Made by a program: the position numbers and the translations under genes. Shown here piece after piece: positions 56,910 through 64,000 of a stretch of 64,000 bases of DNA. Source of the DNA: Micractinium sp. NFX-FRZ (lineage: Eukaryota; Chlorophyta; Trebouxiophyceae; Chlorellales; Chlorellaceae); the NCBI GenBank assembly GCA_029339195.1, contig JAPTJF010000056.1:124001-188000 (forward strand), read 5' to 3'. The notes under the pieces were generated by a model. The model was not told the DNA's origin. It saw only the letters and a list, made by a program, of their open reading frames with translations, and did no database searches. The stretch's first letter is position 1, and each line of letters begins with the position of its first letter.

Positions 56910-59900
56910 TGCCTGCTTGCCTGTGCACCCTGGGGAGGTGTCTGGACGGGGGGAGTCGGGGGGGGTGCGCACTGCGTGTGTGCCGAGGAGGGGCTGGGGG
57001 GTTCAACATCAGAATGGGGAAGCCGGGGTGGAGGTGTGGAAGGGCGGGGCAAGCGGGGGCATGGCTGGCCCCTTGGATCACGTGAGTGCACCCCTGCCAC
57101 TAAGCTGCTTTCTAAGTCGTCGGATTGCCTTGAGCCTTGTGCTGGTGCACCCCCACACCCTCTGCCCCCTCTGCGCTCATCCTGTTCATGTTCACCCTGA
57201 CTAAATGAACAGGTCATCCGCGTGGTGCCCCGCCTGAACGAGGAGGTGAACCAGGAGTGGATCAGCGACAAGGCCCGCTTCCAGTACGACGCCCTGCGCT
57301 ACCAGCGCCTCAACGTGCCCTACGTGCGCGGCGAGAAGGTAGGCGAGAGGGTTGCCATTAGGGAGGGCACGTTTGGTTGGTAGCTGGGGCGCGCGCGCTG
57401 TGCACTACCGATGCAATGTGCCGCTTGTGTGTGGAGAAGGCGGGTGGGTGGGAGCGAGGGTGCTGGGGGGCAACAGGATGACTAGGGGCCCAGCCAGAGC
57501 TGCGTCTCCCTCTCCGCCTGCCCGTCTGTCAACCTGTTGTCATGCTGCGCATTTTGTGCTTCAAATGCGAATGGGGTCGGTGAATGCGTGCAAACAACAG
57601 AACATCTAAGAGTCTGAACCCGCTTGGGACGACAACCTAGACCGATGAGACCCCGCCCCTGCCCCTCTTGAGCCTTTGCCTGCGCCCTACTGCCACGCTA
57701 CTCGCTGCACCGCCTTGCTCTCTGCACTGCCTTGCTCTCTGCCGTGCTGCCTACACCAACGCGCGTGGTTGGTCGGTGATTGCGTGCAAACAACAGAACA
57801 TCTAAGAGTCCGAACCCGCTTGGGACGACAACCAAGACCGATGAGACCCTCCCACCCCTGCCCCTCCACGCACAACTGCATTGCACCCGCCCGCCCGCCT
57901 GCCTGCACCGTGCTACTCTGCTCTCTCGTGCCTTCATCCTCTGCTGCACTGCCTGGCCTCACCCAGCACTGCACCTCACACACATGTGGCCGGTCGGTGA
58001 TTGCGTGCAAATACAGAACATCTAAGCCTGAACCGGCTTGGGATGACAATCAGACCTCTTGAGACCGCCCTCAGGGCAGCCCTGCCCTCCCACCCCATCC
58101 CTGTTTGCATAGTGCCCGCACCGCCGGCCTGCTTGCCCGCATCCTCTGCTCTTTCCTTTCCGGCTCGACTACCGGTGGCTGTCGCTGCCTGTGCACCGCA
58201 CGTCAGCGCACGTCAGCGCTGCACCGCAAAACCGTGAGCAACCGCCTGCCCCCTTCCCTCATGCCCAGCCGCCCCTCGCTGCTCCCCCCACGCCCGCCCC
58301 CCTCAATCCGCAGGGCCTGCAGCAGGCCACGTGGCCCGAGGCGCTGGCCGCCGTGGCGCGCGCCGCCTCCAAGGTGCAGGGCAACGAGATGCGCGCTGTG
58401 GCGGGCAAGCTGGCGGATGCCGAGTCCATGGTGCTGGCCAAGGACCTGATGAACCGCCTGGGCTGCGGCGACCTGCGGGTGAGCGACATGGCAGCACTTG
58501 GCACCCACTGGGGGTGGTGGTGGTGGTGGTTTGGTGAATGGGGTTGGGCGCTGGTAAAGGACCTCTGCTGAGCCGCCTGGGCTGGGGCGACCTGCTGGTG
58601 AGTGAGCGCACAGTGGCAGGTGGCACCCAAATGGGGGGTGTTTGCTGAGTGGGGTTGTCTGCTGCCCCCCCAACAAGGCCCTGGGCTGCGGCGACATGCG
58701 GGTGAGTGAGCGCACAGATGGAGTTGGTTTCCAGAGGGGTGTGGATGGTGTGCTGAGTGGGGTTGGGAGTTGGCCGGGGACCTCTGTTGGACCGCCTGGG
58801 CTGCGGCGACCTGCGGGTGAGCGTGGGAGGCTGCTGCTGCTTGAGAGGTTCTGCGGGGGCCAGCAGGGGGCTGCTTGGCTCGTCACTGCACTGAGCGCCT
58901 CCCTCTGCCTCTTCTGCCCTACCAGCGCACCTCCAAGAGCGCTCCCCTTGGCACACGTCACCTCCCTTGCCTCTCCAGCCTAACATCTCCCCCCGACTGC
59001 TCTCCCCCTGACCTTACCTCTTCTGCCAACCTTCTTGGGTCGCTCCCCCGCCCCCCTGCAGAGCGAGGCCGGGTTTGCCGACATGGAGGCCGACTCCCGC
59101 TCCGCCTACCTGTTCAACTCAACCATTGCGGGCGTCGACCAGGCGGACGCCATCCTGCTGGTAAGCGGCCTGCCCTGGGAAGCGCCCCTGCTTTTGCGTC
59201 CCTTGCATGCCAAGCACCCCAGCCCACACACCTGGGGGTGTGCAGGGTGTTGTGGGCCTCCAGCACCGATGGGTGTGGGGCAGCCGAGCGGCAGCAAGGC
59301 GGTGCGTCTTTCTCTGCTGTTCGCCTGCCCGTCTTCGCCCATCCCACCCACTGTGTCCACCAAAGTTGGCGGCCACCCGTGCATGTGGAGAGCCCGTGCC
59401 GAGCGCTCCGTGTCATCACACAGCCGTCCCCTCTGCCCGACTGCTGGCACTGTTGCCCCGCTCTGCAGGTGGGCTGCAACCCGCGCATCGAGGCGCCCGT
59501 GCTGAACGCCCGCCTGCGCGCCGCCAACCTGTCTGGCGTGCCCGTGGCGGCGGTGGGCGCGGCCGCCGACCTGACCTACCCTGTGGAGTCGCTGGGGGAG
59601 GGGGCCGACGCCCTGGACAAGCTGGCAAAGGGGTGAGCCGGCAGGAGGGAAGGGCAGTTGCTTGTTCCCTGCTTCGCTCGTGTTGAGCTCTTGTTGACGG
59701 GCCTGCCATGTCATGACTGAACAAGTTTGCATGAAGCGCCTGAGGGGCACTACATGCAGCCCCCGCTTGCGCCTGCCTAACCCTGTTCCCCCTCCCGTGT
59801 GTTGCCGTGTGTTTCTGTTTCTCCCCCAAGCAGCGACTTCCTGAAGCGCCTGAAGGGCGCGCAGCGGCCCATGGTGATTGTGGGCGCGGGCGTGCTGCAG

Positions 59901-61792
59901 CGCGCCGACCGCGACGCCGTCATGTCGAAGGTGGGTGGGCGAGATGCGGGGAGGGAGGGGAGGGAGGCGTGAGGAGCGCTTGGCGAGGGCTGGGCAGGCA
60001 GGGAGGCGGCGTGCCGACCGGAATGCCGCGGTGCACAAGTTGGGTGGGAGCGTTGGGCCATGGCAGGGCAGGTGGGCAGCGTCATGCCCTGCTTGCCTTG
60101 CCCTGCTTTCGCCGTTCCTTGTCACCGCCTGTCCCCCCCCCTTTGCTGAGTGCATCAGTCTTCTTCAGTAGGGTGACATTGTGTGTTTAACATGCCCTTG
60201 TCCTCTGCGCAGGTGGCCAAGCTTGTTGAGAAGGCTGAGGTGGTGCGCGAGGGGTGGAACGGCTTCAACGTGCTGCACGACTCAGCCTCACGCGTGGCAG
60301 CGCTGGACGTCGGCTTCCTGCCCTCTGCACGCGCCCGCGCCAGCAGCGGTGCGTGCACTGCACACATGTGCAGCTGCCAGCCTCCGCTGCGCGCTTGTTT
60401 GCGGCGTAGGCCGCTCCTGATGGCCTGCCACCCAATGCCCCGCCTGTGCCCACGGCCGCAGCAGTGTGCGCCCACAGCTGGCAGCTGGCGACGGCCCTGG
60501 CTTGCTGCCAGCCGCGTGCTGGTGCTGCTTGCAGTGCCCCTGCTGCTGCTGCTGCGTTTGCACACATGCTGTGCGCCACCCACTACTGCCCGGCCTCGCG
60601 CCCGACTGCCCCGCCCTCCTCCTTTGTTTGTTCCCTGCCACAGCCGCCCCCAAGTTTGTGCACCTGCTGTGCGCCTCTCACTGCCCGGCCGCGCCACGCA
60701 CCTGACAGCTTCTTCCCTCCGTCCATTTCCCTGCTGCAGCCGCCCCCAAGTTTGTATACCTGCTGGGCGCAGACGACTACAGCGAGGCCGATGTGCCGGC
60801 GGGCGCCTTTGTGGTCTACCAGGTGTGGCCGTGGTGGGCATGCTGGCAGAGACGTGGTTGCGCTGGAGGGGTGTGCATACTACTGAATGGCTCTTGGCTC
60901 GTAGAGTCCCACTGACGTCCCACTGACGTCCCACTTGAGCTGCACCCCTTGCCCTCCCCCTTTGCCCCCTGCACTGCCTTCCCGGCCCGCCCCCCCGGTA
61001 CCGTCAAAACCCCTTACGCTCCGCCCCCCTCACCCCCTTTGCCCCGCCTCTCCGCCCGCTCCGCCGCAGGGCCACCACGGCGACAAGGGCGCCGCGCGCG
61101 CCGACGTCGTGCTGCCCTCCACCGCCTACACGGAGAAGTACGCCACCTATGTCAACACCGAGGGCCGCCCGCAGACCACCAAGGTGGGTAGCTCACATTG
61201 CCGACACAGGTGCCTGCCTGCTGTGCCTGCATGGGGGCCAACATTGCCGGCACGGGTGCAGGCCTGCTGTGCGCGGCCTGCTTGCTGTGGGCCTGGGACA
61301 GGCACGAGCAGCGTCTAGCAAGGTGTGCGCCTTATGGCTCCCTCCCGAAGCGCACGCCTCCCAACTCTTCTCGTGACCTGGCACATGACCCCTGCCGCAC
61401 CCCCCCGCCCTCTGCAGACCGCGGTGGCCAGCCTGGGCGACGCCCGCGACGACTGGAAGGTGGTGCGCGCCCTCAGCGAGGTGCTGGGCGCCCCGCTGCC
61501 CTACAACAGCATGGAGGACGTGCGGCGGCGGCTGGCCGACGTGGCGCCCCACCTGGCGCGCCGCGACGCCATCGAGCAGCCCCTCTGGCTGGCGGGCGAG
61601 GTGTGGAAGGCTGTGGGTGGCGGCGCCGACAAGAAGGCGGCGGCGGCGGCGGGTGCCGGCCCCCTGGCCACCGGTGTGGCCAACTTCTATCAGACGGACG
61701 CCATCTCCCGGGCCTCCAAGGTCATGGCCAAGTGCGTGCGCGCGCGGCAGAGCCCTGTCCCCGGCCTGCACGCCGCCTCTGTGGGCAACTGA
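54506..61792 (+). CDS. NDUFS1: Complex I 75 kDa subunit (NDUFS1 / NuoG)
   Basis: Predicted 726 aa (human 727). It carries three Fe-S clusters in the N-module of mitochondrial complex I. Exons 54506-54705, 54874-54931, 55206-55388, 55763-55840, 56170-56301, 56609-56779, 57213-57338, 58314-58478, 59062-59160, 59469-59632, 59834-59930, 60213-60348, 60740-60822, 61070-61183, 61418-61792. Residues 1 to about 30 are a mitochondrial presequence. The 2Fe-2S ligands appear in [20 protein letters not shown] and [11 protein letters not shown]. The [19 protein letters not shown] block matches HxxxCxxCxxxxxC. The second 4Fe-4S cluster has [13 protein letters not shown] and [11 protein letters not shown]. 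The molybdopterin-like C-terminal domain includes [57 protein letters not shown] and [13 protein letters not shown]. At least five introns hold copies of adjacent exon edges. Confidence 0.97.
55922..55976 (+). repeat. Recent duplicate of NDUFS1 exon 4 end with its donor
   Basis: 28 bases of exon 4 (55813-55840) are repeated exactly at 55922-55949, followed by GTGCGTGCTGCGCTGCGCTG. This nearly matches the true intron start, so the duplication spans the splice junction. The offset is 109 bases. Confidence 0.95.
56830..56915 (+). repeat. GGCT tetranucleotide microsatellite
   Basis: Interrupted (GGCT)n with a TTGC patch in the middle, in NDUFS1 intron 6. Confidence 0.92.
57576..58068 (+). repeat. 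Three dispersed copies of an 80-base element in NDUFS1 intron 7
   Basis: Copies at about 57576-57655, 57772-57855 and 57992-58068 share GCGTGCAAACAACAGAACAT and CGCTTGGGACGACAAC, with small changes. The spacing of about 197 and 220 bases suggests a longer tandem unit. Confidence 0.92.
58561..58830 (+). repeat. Three decoy copies of NDUFS1 exon 8 end with donors
   Basis: The true exon 8 end is CTGGGCTGCGGCGACCTGCG at 58458-58477, followed by G|GTGAG. Copies end near 58598, 58700 and 58816, and each is directly followed by GTGAG. The third copy is almost identical to the true end. Confidence 0.93.
59732..59750 (+). repeat. Decoy fragment of NDUFS1 exon 11 start
   Basis: TGAAGCGCCTGAGGGGC in intron 10 matches TGAAGCGCCTGAAGGGC in exon 11 (about 59842) with one mismatch. 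Confidence 0.65.
60009..60048 (+). repeat. Decoy copy of NDUFS1 exon 11 end in intron 11
   Basis: GCGTGCCGACCGGAATGCCG, then CACAAGTTGGGTGGG, mirrors exon 11's GCGCGCCGACCGCGACGCCG and TCGAAG|GTGGGTGGG. The copy has lost the donor G (AAGTTGGG). Confidence 0.85.
60552..60690 (+). repeat. Two decoy copies of NDUFS1 exon 13 start
   Basis: The near copy (60644-60673) begins CCGCCCCCAAGTTTGTGCAC right after a CCACAG acceptor-like site, against CCGCCCCCAAGTTTGTATAC at the true start (60740). A second, more diverged copy lies at about 60552-60600, and the two share CTGCCCGGCC-type downstream sequence. Confidence 0.88.
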
Positions 61793-62274
61793 GCGGTCGC
61801 TTGGGTGCCTGGCGCCAGCGGGCGCGCGGGGCTGGGCGGGTCATCAAGGCGCCAGCCTGGGGCTGAGCCCTACCTCTCTGCATCGCCCCGCCCCGACCTC
61901 CTGGCCTGTCTCATCTTACCTTGCTGCTGTTGTTGTCCGTTCTTGCTTCTTACTGCACCACCTGTTTGCCCTCCTCCCCCCGTGGGCCCTTGCTACACTC
62001 CCCGCCAACGTTGCCCACCCGTCACGGTGGCCTGAGGCCGCCTGGGTGCAACCTCCTCTGGCTGTAACTAGACTGTATGCCCAGAGTTGCTCAGGGGAGG
62101 CAGCGGTGTGGGAGGCAGGGGGGCACGACGGGATGGGGTAGGATGGGCCCAACGCCAGCGGCGGCGTGATCCGCTGCGGCGCCGCACCGTCACAGCACAC
62201 AGCATGCGAGCCTCCAGCCGAGGCCATTTGCGGACGCTGCCTGCCGTGTCTGCTTCTGCGAAACCTTTGTCACC
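61793..62274. other. Intergenic: NDUFS1 3' flank and upstream region of the acidic protein
   Basis: TGTAA at 62063 probably ends the NDUFS1 transcript, leaving about 210 bases for the next promoter and leader. No coding signal. Confidence 0.5.
62063..62067 (+). terminator. TGTAA poly(A) motif of NDUFS1
   Basis: TGTAA about 270 bases past the stop at 61792. Confidence 0.55.
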
Positions 62275-64000
62275 ATGGCGAGAGCGCCAACCATTCTCGT
62301 GGTCCTGCTGCTTGCGGCAGCTGCCCGCTGCCGGCCGCTGGTGAGCCTGTCGCCGTGTTTGTGTTCATTCTTGTCCACAGAGTGACAACAAGAGTCCGGT
62401 TGGGAGCGCCAGCTTTCAAACAACAACGGCTTTGCCCTGCGAATCTCGGCGCATCTTCCTGAGTACCGGACTTCTTTGCCCTGCCCACCTCCCTTTCGCA
62501 GCTGGAGAGCACCGCAGTGAGCGGCGACGGGCAGCTGAACTCCGCAGCGGCCACCCAGGGCGCCGCCGGCGCCGCCGGCGACAATGCTTGGTGGACCGAT
62601 GAGGATGATACTCCCAGCACCGCCACCGCCACCGATGCCGGTGTTGCTGGTGACGGTCAGGCTGCTGGTGCTGCAGTTCTGAACCTACAGGCGCAGCTGG
62701 ACGCTATGGATGCGGAGGCAGCAAATGCTGAGGAGGCGGCGGCGGCAGCCGGCTCTGCCGCACAGGGCACGCAGTATGCTGAACAGGCCGTTGCGGCTCA
62801 GGTGTGTGGGCTGGCAAGGGTGGGTGGGTGGCGAGAGACAAGCTGCCTGATGCGAGGTGGGTGTAGGTGGTTTTCTCCTGAACCGGTGTTACCCTGCCCA
62901 GGACCACCTGCCCACCACCTGCCAGTCAGGCCCCTCCACTCGCTGCCTGCACTGCTCCTGCCACACTGCCAGCATGCTGCCCACCCCGCTCCTGCCACAC
63001 CGTGTGCCTCCCTTTCCTGTCCCTCGAACAGGGACAGCAGGAGCAGGAGCAGGGCGGCGGTGCCTCCAATGATGCCTCCTGGGACGCGGGTGCTGCTGTG
63101 CAGGGCAGTGTGGATGCAGCAGCCGCCGTGCAGCAGGAGGTCGACGATGCCGGCCTTGACAGCAGCAGCGACGCCACCGCTGCCACCGCCACCAGCGCCA
63201 CTGTGTATGAGAGCGGTGGCAGCGCTGATGACCAGGGCAGCGATGATGGTGATAATGAGGAGGAAAAGGAGGCGGCAGAGGTGGCAAGCTGGGGGGCTGA
63301 CGGCGGTGTCGACACCGGCGCGGGTGGTGCCTCCCACGGCAGCCAGGAGGGGATCAGTGAGCGCAGGCTGGTGGAGGGCGCGGCTGGCAGCGCAGACGGC
63401 ATGCTGCAGCAGGCGGCGGGTGGCATCACCGGAGCGGAGGCAGAGTATGCTGAGGACAAGCGGCAGCAGATGGCGGGCGGCGCTGCTGATGAGGACGACG
63501 ACGAGTGGGAGAACGAGGTGGCCGGTGGCGAGGAGGGCGAGGAGGGCATGGGCGATGGCGGCAGCAGCGACCAGTTCTCTGCAGCCGCCGACGGCAGCGC
63601 GCAGCTTGCAGATGCTGCGGCCGCTGCTGACGGCGGCACCGGTGAGGGCGGGAAGGAGGAGTGGGAGGACGCGGACAGCAGCGCTGGCGAGGGGCTGGAG
63701 GGCGCCGGCAGCATCGGCCGGTACTCTGCTGGCGAGGTTGCCGGCGGCAGCGCCGATGATGACGCTGACCAGTTTGTGACGGGCGCTGACGACGGCACCA
63801 GCGGCAGCGACGACGGCAGCGATGGCGGGTTGGAAGTGGATGACGACGGAGATGATGGCGACGATGATGCAGCGGGCGAGGATGGATCGGATGAGGAGTT
63901 TTTCGGTGCCGAGGGGGCGGCAGAGGACGAGCAGGAGCAGGGCGCGGGGGCGCAGGAGCAGGGTGGCTCTGAGGTGGGTTGGGCTGCACCGGGGCGGGGT
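62275..64000 (+). CDS. Secreted acidic low-complexity protein, 3' end beyond window
   Basis: Exons 62275-62340, 62502-62801 and 63032 to at least 63973, in phase, with 440 or more residues visible. The N-terminus MARAPTILVVLLLAAAARC is a signal peptide. The rest is strongly acidic and made of Asp, Glu, Gly, Ala and Ser, with recurring tryptophans flanked by acids (AWWTDEDD, DASWDAG, DDEWENEV, KEEWEDAD). Semi-repeated blocks such as SSDQFSAAADG and DADQFVTGADDG also occur. No stop appears up to 64000. GAG|GTGGG at about 63974 may be the next donor. No catalytic domain is visible; a cell-wall, calcium-binding or mineral-binding role would be a guess. Confidence 0.7.

Noticed and set aside
57576..58068. 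Possible tRNA or snoRNA copies
   Set aside because: The repeated 80-base element shows no cloverleaf, no B box and no C/D box pair that I can see.
62926..63798. 290-codon minus-strand ORF rich in Pro and Ser
   Set aside because: Antisense shadow of the acidic repeat gene, whose signal peptide and in-phase exons are on the plus strand.

Overview
The window is nuclear DNA of a green microalga, most likely a trebouxiophyte close to Chlorella (inference). The evidence is high GC, compact gene spacing, and genes split into many short exons with G-rich donors and CTGCAG-like acceptors. TGTAA poly(A) motifs follow several genes, and the proteins are typical of plants and algae: a B3-domain factor, a GT77 arabinosyltransferase, a plastid shikimate kinase and a nuclear-encoded plastid-type S16. 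I see no prokaryotic operon, rRNA, tRNA, transposon or CRISPR.

Layout. 1-673 (-): 5' part of a cysteine-rich secreted protein that runs off the left edge. 1003-4655 (-): glutathionyl-hydroquinone reductase, 12 exons. 4871-9878 (+): bZIP factor, 13 exons. 10531-21934 (-): DNA2 nuclease-helicase, 27 exons, 1753 aa. 22352-23445 (+): plastid-type ribosomal protein S16. 24172-26977 (+): coiled-coil protein. 27745-31749 (-): polyglutamine B3-domain factor. 32940-36709 (-): mitochondrial-carrier-family protein. 37097-41243 (-): RMC1/Mic1 protein. 41461-about 41950 (-): ENY2. 42785-46385 (+): GT77 arabinosyltransferase-like protein. 46867-48953 (-): flavin-reductase-like protein. 49273-51841 (+): shikimate kinase. 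52575-53434 (+): small plastid-type membrane protein. 54506-61792 (+): complex I 75 kDa subunit, 15 exons. 62275-64000+ (+): secreted acidic repeat protein, cut by the right edge.

Most gene models were rebuilt exon by exon, and reading frame was checked across junctions; the reconstructed coding lengths are multiples of three. The genes are unrelated housekeeping and regulatory functions, not a pathway cluster. Four divergent pairs share short intergenic regions, and one convergent pair probably has overlapping 3' ends.

The most interesting signal lies inside the introns. At least ten introns in six genes carry degraded or near-perfect copies of the adjacent exon edge, often with the splice site itself. 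They look like tandem duplications across exon-intron boundaries, of ages ranging from exact to barely recognisable. Six introns use in-phase AG|GCAAG (GC-AG) donors.
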